From positions 1,426,001 to 1,490,000 of the forward strand of contig JAYKYS010000024.1 of assembly GCA_036924285.1 (NCBI GenBank): a stretch of DNA of 64,000 nucleotides, given 5' to 3'. The notes under the pieces are model-generated. The model saw only the letters and a program-made list of their open reading frames with translations. It searched no databases and was not told the origin of the DNA. The stretch comes from Asterella californica. Lineage: Eukaryota; Streptophyta; Marchantiopsida; Marchantiales; Aytoniaceae. Positions within the stretch are counted from its first letter, which is position 1, and each line of letters opens with the position of its first letter. The position numbers and the translations under genes are program-made. This document shows, in pieces, positions 47,066-59,015 of this stretch.

Positions 47066-48447
47066 TTGGTATCTGGGATAAAATGCTGCACTGAATGAAG
47101 TCCTCTGCTGATCATGACATTGTACTCGGAATCCAAAATACTCTGATGCTTCACCGGATCCAGCAAGTTCTTCGCTCCACTTAAGTGTGTCGATCGTCCT
47201 CCTCCCTGAAGCACTTGCTTTCTCTCCAAGGAAAGCTTTCGGCATGAAATATCTGGTGACATCGTCATATTCGAACTCGTGGCAAAGTTCCATTTCTATC
47301 AAGAGCTTTTTCACCGTTCTCTCGTCTACCTTCATCTTCATCTTCTTCTGGACATTCTTTATCAGAGTAGATAATCTTTGCAGATCAACAAAACCATCCG
47401 TCAGTGTACTTTCCAGCAAATCACTATTCGATGATGTCGAAGCGCGCCTCTTTGACTGATGTTTCTCATCCCAAAGTTTGGAATATATGAGTTCTCCCAA
47501 AAGGTTTTGTGATAACCAGTTAGGTTGCACCACTATCAACTTTTCTGTACTCTCCAGATTAGAAGCATCATCAGCTTCGAGAAGTGCACCTGGCGTCATA
47601 CAAATAGCACCCACGTCGTGCATGTTTGAAGCCACGGCATGTAGTACCCTCCTCCCTGCATCATCTGTATGTTTGAATCTGCTGAGATCTTCATGGTTAG
47701 AGCAAAACTCATAGAACTCTGCACACGTCCAGATCGGTGAATCCTTGACTACGTCTGGCAGTTTCATCAACTGCGAGGCTAAATCAGAACAAGCTTTTGG
47801 GACTCTAGGGGTTTTTGTGCTGAGTAATTCCGTCATACAATGACGAACAACATCAAGAATGGGTTGTACATCCTCCACTGTTGTTGCATCAACGTGACGT
47901 AGAAAGAGAGGATTTTTGTCCTTACTAACGTCAGCTTGGGGGCATAGCTCTACAACATCCTGAAATTTCTCTTTCAAAACTTCCACAGTCCTTTCAAATC
48001 CTTCTATGACTAATTCGACTGGACCTTTGTGACAATCCTTGTGCGTAATGATTACCAACACTTGTGGACGAATGCATCCTGTAATCTGAGTGTTGGATAC
48101 GATAAAACGGAGCCACGACATCAATTCATCACAAAAGGCTTTTTGCACGTCGTGTTTAACCTCTCCACTGATCCCATGTCCTTGGAATGGACTGAAAGCA
48201 AAGACGAATAGGCAAGCATGACTGATCCTAGGAAACAGTACACTTTGAAGAGCTCGAAAGACTTCTTGCCCTGCCAAGTCCCAGATGGAAATGGTGACAA
48301 AATCATCCTCACACAGCAATTCCACTTCGATCCCCCTTGTTCTCCCGAGACGAGATTTAACTTCATTGAAGCACCTTCGGCGAAAAGATTTAGAGGTGCT
48401 CTCCCTCGACTTAATTTTCATCATCGTAGCTTTCAACCTCGTCTTCC
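47066..48447 (-). CDS. Roc-COR exon, copy 3, open throughout
   Basis: 1382 bp, the same length and phases as 22735-24116, with no stop. The encoded GTPase core keeps KT of the P-loop, DLAGQE and THKD, and the COR part differs at only a few residues (for example DDASNLE preceded by Glu rather than Gln, and SSNSDLLES against SSDRDLLEI). The very high similarity to copy 2 compared with flanking intron divergence suggests a recent duplication, gene conversion or selection on this exon. It cannot be expressed as a full protein here because of lesions on both sides. Confidence 0.88.
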
Positions 48448-49457
48448 CTATAGTCAGCATAAGCAATCAATATGTCAAACAATACATTCGAAACAATAAA
48501 TGAAATTAATTAAATTTAAACAGGATGACAAACTGTAAACTGGCTTATAGTTTGTTACCGTTACCGTGACTTTAAGAAGCAAAGAAATTTTCATACAGAC
48601 TGAATGTACATTGATATCAGAATTAAATATCGCCATTTCAGTTTATAATAGAGTTATAAATTACAACCCTAATATAAACTAAAAAGACTGAAAATATGCC
48701 CTCGGATATTAATATTGTTGTAAAGCTCCGTCAGAGGAAAAGATGAAAGCGTTTCAGCTATATTCGAAAAGAAAATGTCAAGTACAAAAGAAGAACAAGT
48801 TTACAACTTCTAAAACAACAAAAATTTCTATATACACACACAATATAATTTCACGAGAGATTCAAGGATGACAAGGAAATATACTCGTCCAGTTTTTTTT
48901 TCAGCATACACTAAGTGATAGCTAGGCGACAAGCTCCTTTCTGTAATTGGTTGTAGCAACAAGTGATACAACCTAAGGATATATAAGATTGATTAAAATG
49001 ATAAGATACTATCACATTAAGTTCCTTGTAAGAGTCATAAATCATATGCATATAGTAATTCAAGCTTTAGGATCAACCATCATAAAGTAGAGGAAATTGA
49101 AAATTCAATCTACTAGAAACATTTGACCGCGAAGAATAAAGAGAAACTTGGGAATTTTTAATTGAGAATTTTTTGTTCGAGCTAATTATGAAGTTCATCC
49201 AACGCGCAATCCTTAGTCCTTATTTTGATCCACCAAGAAACTTGAGATTGCATCCCAAAATTACTAATTACAAATTTTAGTATATTTAATTGATTTCTAT
49301 AAGAAAAAACAATCTAAGTATACTATAATCATGTCTATGTTATGTTACTATGTTATGTCTAAATGATTCTACCTTCTAGCTTGAGTGTATTATACAAAAG
49401 AAATTTGATAGGAAATTGAATGGCATGTAGCACAAGTTGGAATTGATGAAGTTTTAC
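48448..49457 (-). other. Intron within the ROCO P-loop, copy 3
   Basis: GTAAAA donor at the 49457 end and ATAG acceptor. It matches the outer parts of the 2.1 kb intron in copy 2. No gene inside. Confidence 0.7.
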
Positions 49458-51105
49458 CTGCATAAGGCTCTCCGCACAGAAATACTCAACCTGCCTTGGC
49501 TCCACCGAATGTCAATTTTGTCTCACCAAAGACTGAAATATAGCCTGCATGCTTCTTGTTTCTTCTCAGTGCTTCCTCGATGAGAGCACTCTTTCCATCT
49601 CCCGCCCATTTTGTACGGCTTACGTCTATCCTCTCTAGAATGAAGTTCACTTGAAGTAGATCCATCATATCTCTAAAGTTCTCATCATTCAGATCATACG
49701 AATCGCCGAGGTCGAAATCTCGAATGGATGTGTTTCTATGCAGATGAGAGAAAAGGTTCCTCCATCCGTCCTTAGAACTGCTTCTACCATCATATATCAT
49801 CAACTTCTCCACTGAGGAGTTGGAAGTCAACTTGTCTACAAAAGATGTAAAGTTCTGGGTGCCTACATCAACATCGGAGATGGTTAACTCATTTAACCAG
49901 GTAGAAGTTCTCGTACAACTGACGATTCTTTCTAGGAAGACAAGCTTCTGGGGAGCGCCGGAATATAAGAATGAATCTAAATAAAGGTGAAGATGTACAC
50001 GTAACAGAGAGCTTCTTTGACTAGCGTTCCACATTTCTGGAAGACCATTTTCCATTTCTTTCATCTCTTGTTCTAATCCGTCTTTGATGCAGGGATAAAT
50101 AGAGAATTGACGTAATGTGGGTGGATGGAGAAGACTTCTTCCTATGTTTTTCCAGTCATCTAGGCTAAAATGAGTGAAAATCTTATTAAAGCTTCTCTGA
50201 AAGGATGGCTTATTAATGCCAATAGAGGTGATCTTGCCACCTATAAGACCAGGCAATGCTTGTGCTGTTACTCCCCCCAAAGTTCTCCGGAGGTCTAGAT
50301 GTTCTAGAACGGGACATGGGCATGCTGCACTGTAGACCTCCACAAGAACATGCATCAGTTCCTCCTCTACCATAAAGTTCTTCAAACGAGCAGAACCCTT
50401 TAGTGCACGTGACAGAGCTTCTTTAGCATCTCCGTCTAATCGGGGTACATTTTCTAAATGAAGTCTCTTAAGATAGGGTGCACAAGATATGATTTCTGCC
50501 ACAGACAGCATAACGCTTCCTTCAGCACGCCATCCTCCAAAGTGATACGCTTCAACTCGTGATGCTGCTTTGGTCGGAGAGCAGAGGTGACTTCCGCGGC
50601 CAACTCTGCTCTTAATCCCACATTTTTTCCTTCTTGAAAAGTTAACTTCCGCAGGTTAAGAGATCGGCTGATAAGCTTCCGGAACTGAGGGCCAATCAGC
50701 GCTTCTTCCTCTGCAGACTTGAGCGAGCTTATCTGAATTTCTTCCAACTGAGTGGTACCTTGGAAGTGTATCAGAAGAGCTTCCCATTTCTTGACCGACA
50801 AATGCCATCTTGCCACGTCCTCATTAGACAAAACCTTCACAGAGTTGCAGGTACCCAGTGCTTCTAACACCATTAGTCGCACCTCCGTGCGCCTATGACT
50901 TTCTCGCCCTCCCGGTCTGAAGAAATCACCATACTCTCTGTGCTCTAACTCTGGCAAATAGTGCAGGTCGTCAGGTTCCTCGCCGGGTCTCAAACTCCCC
51001 CCAAGATGATGCAACAAATCCTGAAGCGCTTGAGAAGCGGAAGCTGTGAGTCGGCTGCTTCTGTTTCTGTCTCTTGACTAACCTTCTCACGAAGGCTCTC
51101 TAGGG

Positions 51106-51620
51106 TGAAGCTTTTCACACCTTTCACATGATTCTGAACGCAAATGTGAAGAGTTTGCTAGACGATCTGATACAAACTGGGCTTGCAATTCAGGTTTTGC
51201 GGAACGTATTCAGCGTCGTTAACACACCACATACAACGCAAAAGTCTTTACGGTCCTCAACGTTTTAGTGTGTATTATTGGCTTCATACCTTGGTATTTA
51301 TTGGCGTACTAACGCTTGGTATTTAGGGCACTGAGTTGAAAGATCTGTGTCGCTCTTTGACTCTGTTGTTACAAAACTGAGAATTGTATTTTAAGTTTCT
51401 CATAATATGGAACTTTTATATCCCACAACAGAATACTACCGGCTTGTTAGATGATGACGATCTTGGATGATGCGAAAACACTTGTCACAAAAAATCTGAA
51501 AGATGATTTTGAAAGGCAAGACTGTTCATTATCGTCAGAATCTATCGTCTCGTTCAACGCCTTTTTCTCAGATAGGATAAATTGTGTACTCGATAAAGTT
51601 TCTAATAGCAGATTTTGGAA
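51106..51620 (+). other. ROCO upstream region with a small frame
   Basis: No equivalent beside the 20.9-27.9 kb copy. A plus-strand frame at 51451-51714 (87 codons, with SIVSFNAFFSDRINCVLDKV) reads out divergently from the ROCO gene; only its last 30 codons have a (damaged) counterpart at 8157-8240. It might be a real first exon of an unknown gene. Confidence 0.35.
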
Positions 51621-53445
51621 TGGATCTTTTTCACAAAAATTAAAACTTGAAGGACTTGAGTTCATGTCACCTCTCTCTTATCTGAAAGTAAAAAAATTTG
51701 AGTGTATATTTTAACTTTACTTAGTTTATGCTGGATTAGTGATATTACCCGAAACCCTCCTTTCATTTTGGAAAATTTCAATAAACTAAGTGAGACATGT
51801 TTTCTTTTCGAAATGACACTCTAAGAAAAACATTCTTCTACAAGATTTGTTTTTAGTGCTTCTTAAAAATGTTCATTTTCAAATGAATTTTTCTTTATTG
51901 CAATAATATACACTACAAGTCATTAAGTCGTTAAGATCTATGCCACATTAAAAGATAAGCATTGGACCATTGAGGATGAGAAACTTGGAAAACATAAAAA
52001 GTTTGAAATATCCATTTCTAACCTCATTTGATAGAACTTCTTATCATTCTTGAAAATGTACTGTTTACTTTTTCGACTTTTTTGTCTAGTTTTGCAAGCG
52101 TGTCGTTTACATACCATTGTTCTGCAAAGAACATTTCTTGACATCATCTCACCAGCAGCTGGTCAGCTGTTCCATTCCAAAAACAGGAAATGATATCAGG
52201 GCTCGTGTTCACTCCTTGGTCCGCGTCTATGGATCTTAAAACGTGCTTTAGTAATCATTTGGACTTGGTCAGCAATAGTTTACTTTGAGATCTACTACAC
52301 GATAGTAGGTAACAGCACGTCGGATGCGATTAGCTTCTATACGTAAGAGTGTTCCATAGGACATTTACTCGCAAGAGATTGTGGATGTTGCGGGAACTTC
52401 CAGTCCAACAGGAAAAACTCATCTTTTATAAAGTGAATTAGACCGAGGTTGGAATGAAATGTGTTCTTTATTCAATCTGCTTTGCTGCACTAGACATCAA
52501 CGTAGGATAGGAGGACCTGTGGTTATATGTATACTTTCCTTGGGTTACTAGGTACAAGTGCCAAGAGCAAGATAGGATATTCGCTGCTCGAGCATGATCA
52601 AAGAGCATTGCTCCATGTCTGTGTGGACGCGTACTATGATCACAGTCCGGAAAATCGAGTCACTTTCTGTTGTCAATCTTCACCAGTCGATTACTAAGCC
52701 GGTTCACGAGAGACCAATGCAGGGCAGTGCTAGATGAAAAGTTCCCTAGGCCTGCACTTTAAGAGTTGAGAGAACTCAATTGATGAGATTTTTTGCGGAT
52801 GATTACTCCTTGATCTTGAGTTATATACATATATGTAGGTGCAGGCTTGGAAGAGCTACACAAGTTGGAAAGCAAGACTTTGGAAAGTTAATATGATCCT
52901 TCTTGGTTTTGTTCTGTTGTGTAAAGCTATTTTCGCTGTGACCATGATGAGATGAGACCACCAAACAGATTGTAAAACCACCGCAATACAACCTCGTAGG
53001 TACCCCAGGTTGAACACCTGAACTGATGTTTTTTGGGTGAGAGTGACAACAGCACGCTTTTCAGACTTGCAGAATTACGACATTCACATGTACGCATTAG
53101 ACAAAGTAATAATAAACTGACAGAATGTTTAGATAACAGTAACATTCTAGTTGATGAATATGAAGTAGGCTTAATGTTGTTCGCTTAAGTGGTCTTGGAG
53201 AACAGTGGAGAAACTAAACAGGGCTGGAGTTAACCACCTGAGACAAAACTGCTTCTTTTTCATGATCAGACTCCTCGTTAAATAGTTATAACTCAGATGT
53301 AAACGGCCCAGAAGCTTAAAGATTGATGCAATAAATACACTTGGTCTGAATTAATATTTGTATCTTTAAACTTTTCGGTAATGCCATGCATGTACAGTTG
53401 ATATGTATATATATATGGAATGTTTGTCACTGTTGGAGGTAGCTA
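51621..53445. repeat. Duplicated intergenic block (copy 3)
   Basis: Matches 8157-10240. It contains a minus-strand frame at 51938-52147 shared with 8728-8900 and a second low-value minus-strand frame at 52927-53145. No recognisable gene. Confidence 0.7.
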
Positions 53446-53459
53446 AGGAGAGAACTCTG

Positions 53460-53625
53460 TTCCATGTCACAAGGTGGAAGTCGACACCAATTGAACTTCT
53501 ATCTCATTCCACGTGAAAGTGATATTAGCAGCTCTAAGATCCACACATGTGCATTCTAGATCTGTTGTATAATATGTAACATATTTTGCGTCTGAATCCA
53601 GAATAATAGCTGTTCCGGAGTCCAA
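53460..53625 (-). pseudogene. Conserved fragment of an unknown gene (copy 3)
   Basis: Counterpart of 16583-16792. The minus-strand frame encodes a YYTTDLECTCVDLRAAN segment followed by TWNE; frame and most residues agree with the other copy. Similarity stops at about 53610-53625, where the gypsy-related sequence begins. The family is not recognised. Confidence 0.4.
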
Positions 53626-54875
53626 ACTTGCTATCCTTGGATCCATCGGGATCAGAACACCGAGTTCTGTAGGAAATTGAAGACAATATGAAGTTTCATC
53701 GGACGATTCAGGAGATTTGAGTGAAATTGGGTCGTAAGGAAGCGCTTACGTCAGATTTTTGTTCGCCTGCGACTTGAGATTGGGTTGTTCTTCACGATTG
53801 GTGAGCCAGCTCTTTGTTCTTGATGCCTATGCGATCAGGGAGCCTTCATCTACTCATAGGAAAAGATAGTACGTAAATTGGATTGTTGGTTTGGGTGTGA
53901 TGAGCGAGTTTGAGCCGTAGAGAACCAATTTACGTCACCTTTTTGCAACCTGCGACAAAATTTCTCGTGTGGTTTTGCAAAGGGAACTCCAAACGGCTTG
54001 TTTGGAGTCTTGTTGGGTTGAGGGTAGCTAGATCTACCTATCAAAGAAGACGGATATCAGTTTAGATGATCCGTTTGTGCGGTGTGTGCAGTTTTAAGCC
54101 GCACGAAGGAGTTTTTGAAGGTTCGATCGCCTGCGACCAAAAATTGACGATATCTTGACTATCGGGAGTCGGATCTGAAGGTTTCTTAAGCCAAAGGGGT
54201 CAAGGAAGGAGATCCTATCAACATTTGAAGACAGTTTGGTGAAAGGAGAAAGTTCTCAGATATGTCTTTTTCGATTCCTTCGCTACAGATTTCGTTCTTT
54301 TGAGTTCGTTAGGGACTCAGTTGGTTGTGTACGGCCTGTGGTAGCTAGCTTTAGTCAAGAGCTAGTGCATGAATGTGGTTTGGACTTGAGTTTCAATCGT
54401 ATGATATTGGTGCAGCTCTTTTTGTTAGCAAAAGAGGTTTTTCTTACTTTGAGCTACGCTTCGGCGGTTTTGGGTTATGGGTGTGATTCATGGGTTTGTT
54501 TCATGGTTTTGAAGTAGGTTACAGACCGCTTTGGTCTGTTCATCAGTTTTGTGCTCTTACGAGAAAGAACCGGTAATGTACATACGTTTGGAGTTGGTAT
54601 ATATTGCGTGTTCGTTTTAGTGGTTGTTCTTCTTTGTCTTGTCTCTGTTCGGCACACAGCATGTCCACCATGAACCTCGTATTTTCCTGGACATCCTTCG
54701 TGCAATATCCGACACGAAACGGTGGTGAACTCGACGTGAAGGTCTAGGGTGGAGATATTTGTGTGTTAGAACTGGACAGAAGAGATCAGCAATCATGAAC
54801 GAGGATGAAGATGGATCTGGTTGTTCGGGAGGATGTTGTGGACCTGGGATGATGGATTTGTAGACGGTTGAGATC
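53626..54875 (+). mobile_element. Probable leader or LTR of a gypsy element
   Basis: Lies directly upstream of gag. The word CCTGCGAC occurs at 53766, 53949 and 54130, that is at 183 and 181 bp spacing, each after a T-rich or G-T-rich approach and before an A-T-rich run, which suggests three diverged units of about 182 bp. LTR ends could not be defined because no second LTR is seen. A 93-codon frame at 54236-54517 is not convincing. Confidence 0.45.
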
Positions 54876-56432
54876 ATGGGAGGATGGGAGGATGGGACGA
54901 GCCATGACTATGGACAGGATGAATGGATCAGAGGAGATACCAGGGGTGCAGTTGGATGCAGCAACTGCACGTTTGTTTCAAGCCTTCACTTTGTTTTTAC
55001 AACAAGAGCAAGGGAACTAACAAAAGGAGGCTTTGAGGAAGAAGGCGTTTGGAAAAGTGATCGACAAGTTTGATCTATTTGGTAGAAGAGACATCTCTGA
55101 GTACTTGAGATCTTACAAGATGGATTTGGATGAGGATGAGGTATCGGAGAAAGAGATGATCGAGACGTTCAAACTCACTATGGTGCTTGAGATAATGGAG
55201 CATGTTAAGGGTCTAGCGAAGAATTTTGGAAGGAACTGGGATATGTTTCACAAGCACTAATGGAGGAGTATTTCTTGAGAAGCTCAAATTGAGTGACCAA
55301 GAAATCATTTTTGGTATGGGTCAACCGATCCAACAAGGGATTACATCTTACAGAGCTGTTAAGGGAGTTCGAGAGACAATTATCTCAACTATCTCGAGTG
55401 GACCAACTAACCTTGGAGACCTACAAGACGGAGCTGTTTCTTCAAGTTGCTGATGAATCATGGCAAGAGCGGTTGGAGCTACTTCTGGAAGATGGGGAGG
55501 AAGAAGAAGGGTTGACAAGAAATTGAGAGGTTGTGCATGAAGCGGTTGAACTTTTTGTATGAAGACATACAAGGGAAAGGGTTACAAGGTTGACACTTGT
55601 ATCATTGACTACCACAGCAGTTCAGGTAGTATATGAGATTCAATCTCCAATAGTGGTTGTAGAGGAGAAGGATCCAACCATCGAAGACCTACAACAAAAG
55701 ATGCGAGATCTACAACCTAAGATTACTAGATTAGAGGATACAAGATCATCGATTGAGATGGAACTTGTACCCAAACCAGCTTGGGTACATCAATGCGTGT
55801 GGTGTAATGATACGGATCATCAATGGGACGATTGCATCGACTTTGTAGAGTCTTTGCAACTTGAGGTTATTTCTTGGGAGGATGGAAGTGTTGGGTTCAG
55901 AAGTACAGGTATTCTCCTTCAAGCCAACGTTGGTAAAAGAGGGATGAAGAGTTTTGTTGGATGATTACTTTGCGGCACATGTAATTGTAGCTATCGAAGC
56001 TAAAAGTTATGGTGCTAGGGTGGAGGAGATTGAGCATGATCTCCATATGGATGATTTGGCTGAGCACGTCGATCCAAACGAGCTCGAGTTGACTACTGCT
56101 CCACGATGCAGAGCGAGAAGAAGGGACAAGAAGGGACTTCTTCAGAGAAGCACGCTGGGGAGGATAAGATTCAACAAGAAACTATGCTTTCTGAACAGGC
56201 AATGGAGGGCGATCCTTTACAACCGGAGGAGATGGTTGCGGTGCAGACAGTGGACATGGTTGATCTAGTTGCAAACATACAACGATCATATATTGATACA
56301 ATGATGGATGTGAATGGAGGTTGGGAGGAGCGAATTCAAGATGTCAAAGTTGAATTCATTTCATGGGAGATCTTGGGTGCAACTACAAGAGAAGTCCATG
56401 ATGCCACCGTTGGCATCATCAAGGAGGGGTGA
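54876..56432 (+). pseudogene. Ty3/gypsy gag, broken
   Basis: Plus-strand pieces in several frames make a recognisable gag. 55033-55257 holds a capsid-like segment (KFDLFGRRDISEYLRSYK, then WDMFHK). 55293-55526 holds its helical continuation (LLREFERQLSQLSRVD). 55590-55964 holds a coiled-coil stretch (DLQQKMRDLQPKITRLEDT) and a zinc knuckle CVWCNDTDHQWDDC that fits CX2CX4HX4C exactly, followed by a GKRGMKSFV segment. The rest to 56432 is Glu/Gln-rich linker. At least three frame changes and stops interrupt it. I recall the same capsid-knuckle-RGGMK order in gypsy elements of mosses and other seedless plants. No protease, RT or integrase follows before 57.2 kb, so the element is 3'-truncated. 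Confidence 0.7.
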
Positions 56433-56574
56433 GGGAGATTGGATGGATGCTTTCGAGGCTACGGTAGATGGAATGTCTGCCTCACCTCGTCATGAAGGGC
56501 ACGAGGTAACCAATGAAAGAAACATGGACAAGAGAAACTCGTCTCGAACAAACTCAAAATAGTGCCAGAGTGGA

Positions 56575-57204
56575 CTCTCAACCACTCCCACGATTCAGGA
56601 GGAACTCCAAGAAGAAGGGCTAACGGTGCCATAATGGTAGCTCGTGTAGACCTCCGCTCTCGGCTAACCTGGGCATCCCATGTGGTCTTATCATAGCCCT
56701 TGTGCATCTTTCCCACATGAGATTTTACCCCTTGCGAGGTAAATAACTGATTGCACACCGGATATGGTGTGTCTTGAATCAATCTCGATCTCATGGGAGA
56801 GAGTATGCATAGCTACAAAAGAGACGATATTCAACCCAACGGTACTCGTGATAAAAACATCTCAAAAAGAAACAAACAAACAAATAAAAACAAAAAACAA
56901 ACAAAAAACAAATATTAAATAAAAGATAAAAAAACCCACTAAAAGAAAAGAACCCTTGTATGTAGAGAAGAAAAATAAGAAAAAGAAGAAAAAGTAGAAG
57001 TAAAAGAAAAGAACACACTAAAAGCAATTAAAAGGTCTCCAAAGTCTCTCAAGAATCCTAAACAGAAAACTCTATAACTCTAAATTCCCAAGAAATCCAA
57101 AATCATTTAATACTCACTCAATTCTCCACAATATGTATCAATTCCAAGACCAAAAGAAAGAGAAAACGAAAATGGAACAGAATATGTACAAATAATGCAG
57201 GTTC
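56575..57204. other. A-rich tract, no gene
   Basis: Strongly A-rich on the plus strand from about 56850 to 57150, with AAC/AAAT iterations. This could be the decayed poly(A) end of a retrotransposed sequence or simple low-complexity DNA. The minus-strand frame here (56791-57027) is only a translation of the T-rich strand. Confidence 0.55.
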
Positions 57205-57426
57205 TCACCTCAAACACCCTCCCCCATTGTAAAATAGATACTGTCTCCTCCCCTCTCGCACTCCGTCTCCTCTTCTCCATCTCCTCGCGCCTCCGGTCTT
57301 CTCCAAAGCCTGGAAACTGGCTTTTGATGACGATGTAGCAAGAGCTACGGCCGTAGCAGCTTCATCGACTGTATGAGGCCTGGACATGGAGCTAGGCCTT
57401 ACCGGTAGAAGCAAGCTGATTCCCAA
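57205..57426 (-). pseudogene. Partial duplicate of the hypothetical frame at 36092-36553
   Basis: The first roughly 40 codons match (MGISLLLPV.PSS and the Ala-rich run), after which the sequence diverges. It marks the left limit of the second ABCG module copy. Confidence 0.35.
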
Positions 57427-57429
57427 GCC

Positions 57430-58543
57430 TATGAACAGTTGAGGAGAAGTAGTTTTAAGTTCCTAGAAGAGAAACGCAACGCAATGAATAGCCAACGGAT
57501 AGAAAGACCCCATCAATCCTCACAAGGGAAAGAAGGACCCGAAGGGCCAAGCAACCAACGTCCCAAAGAGAAGAAGAACACCCCGCTATTAGTAGTCCTA
57601 AGGTCACTTTTTGCTAAAATATCACAAACTGGTAAGTCAAAACTCCTGCATATAACATGTGGACATGAAGTAGCATCGCCTACTGTAATTAGTAGGATAG
57701 AAAGACCTCATCAAGCCCCACAAGGGAAAGAAGGACCCGAAGGGCCAAGCAACCGACGTCCCGAAAGGAAGGAAGAAGAACACCTCGCTATTAGTAGCTA
57801 TAAGTCAAACAGGTGTAGATGAAGTACCATCGCCTGCTGCAATTGCTCTAGTAAGATAAAAAGACCTCATCTGCAATTGCCCTAGTAAGATAGAAAGACC
57901 CCGTCAAGCCTCACAAGGGAAAGAAGGAAGAAGGGAGGAAGAACACCCCGCTATCAATGGCTACAAGGAAAAGAAGAACCCTTCGTGCTATCAGTAGCTA
58001 CAAGGGAAAGAAGGACCCGAAGGGCCAAGCAACCAATGCCTCGAAGCTCTAAGTTCGCTTATCGCTAAAATATCATACACCGATAAATCAAAACTCCTGC
58101 ATACAACAAGTGTACATGAGTAATATCGCTCACTGCAATTGCTCTCCTGTGGATTGAGTATGCTAAACCTCTCTATAGATCCATGGAAACTCGCTGTCTA
58201 AAAAACTTTGTAGTGGTGATTCCTCCGAAAAGTATCTCTGATTGGACTGGAAGCGCTTTACCCACTTGTCTTGTTTTTTGTTACACTTTGTTCACGCAGG
58301 TCTCAACTCATAAACCAGGACTGCCACTTACCGTGATTATCGTATCTGTTGAGTTAAATATCTCTAAGGTAACAGCCCACAGGCAAGAAGGTGGAAGCAC
58401 CTATAAAGAGAAGGAGGTGAGAGCACATTTACACAATTCTTGCCCTAGACCTCACTCTTGATAACTACCTAATGGTCCACCTCTCTACATCACTTACAGT
58501 AAGCAGGTAGATGCCGAATCTGTGAGAGTATCTCTCACTGCCA
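57430..58543. repeat. Irregular tandem repeat upstream of the second ABCG gene
   Basis: Units carrying AAGAAGGACCCGAAGGGCC-type words and a GATAGAAAGACC start occur at about 57495, 57688, 57890 and 57985, with unit lengths from about 90 to 195 bp. Single units are at 36609-36720 and 34971-35040. The last 350 bp match 36880-37280 of the other module. No gene is recognised. Confidence 0.7.
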
Positions 58544-58557
58544 ATCACCTCTGAGGT

Positions 58558-58695
58558 TTTTTTTTTTTGTTTGGTTTTTTTTTAGGCCTCTTTTCGCTGT
58601 GGGGCTTTCTGCAGCCGTATGCTGCTGCCCTTGCACTGCATGAGTCCCCCCGCCGGGAGGACTCGACCCCACGGCGCCCGGGCTACACTGACCAG
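58558..58695 (-). mobile_element. tRNA-derived SINE with target duplication
   Basis: A 138 bp insertion flanked by the 14 bp direct repeat ATCACCTCTGAGGT (58544-58557 and 58696-58709). On the minus strand it starts CTGGTCAGTGTAGCCCGGGC, has GGGTCGAGTCCT near a polymerase III B-box consensus (GGTTCGANTCC), and ends in an A-rich tail beginning AAAAAAAAACCAAAC. The equivalent site at about 38495-38512 is empty. Length, tail and target duplication fit a SINE mobilised by LINE machinery. The A box is not certain. Confidence 0.7.
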
Positions 58696-59015
58696 ATCAC
58701 CTCTGAGGTAATCTGGTCAGTTGGAAGCAGAGATAGTTTGAGTCGCGGGGGTGGCAGTGTTGGTGGCGGCATCTTGCTTTGGTAAACTTACTCCGGGCCA
58801 ACCCTTGCCCGTACTGACTTGGTCTGCGGGGACGTTTCCATAAACAGATGGTACGTCGTTACCGCATCCCGCCTATGTCGTTTTGTTTGCAAGTGCTACA
58901 CTTCACAGGGTAACACATCTTCGTAGGAAGTTTTTCTCCGTTTGGCGCTCGAAAGCTGCAAGCCGTTGCGATGTCCTTCACACTGCAGAACTGACTTTTC
59001 TTACCTTTCTCTGTA

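Larger units (their letters stand above)
45300..51105 (-). pseudogene. LRR-Roc-COR (ROCO) protein gene, copy 3, inactivated
   Basis: The best LRR part of the family spans about 51105-49458 on the minus strand, with leucine-rich units such as LEHLDLRR and LERIDVSRTKW. The Roc-COR exon (48447-47066) and a last exon (46789-45300) follow after introns of about 1.0 kb and 0.28 kb. The C-terminal region has the same coiled-coil-like and hydrophobic segments as the 20.9-27.9 kb copy. Lesions: a one-base deletion near 50540 in the LRR part; a TGA at about 49483-49485, just before the P-loop where the other copy has CGG (Arg); and a one-base deletion near 46367 in the last exon. The 5' limit is where similarity to the other copy ends, at a CCCTAG that could be an acceptor; the true start codon is not found. 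Confidence 0.85.

Noticed and set aside
56791..57027. Minus-strand frame that looks like a hydrophobic Phe/Leu-rich membrane protein.
   Set aside because: It is a translation of the T-rich strand of an A-rich low-complexity tract.
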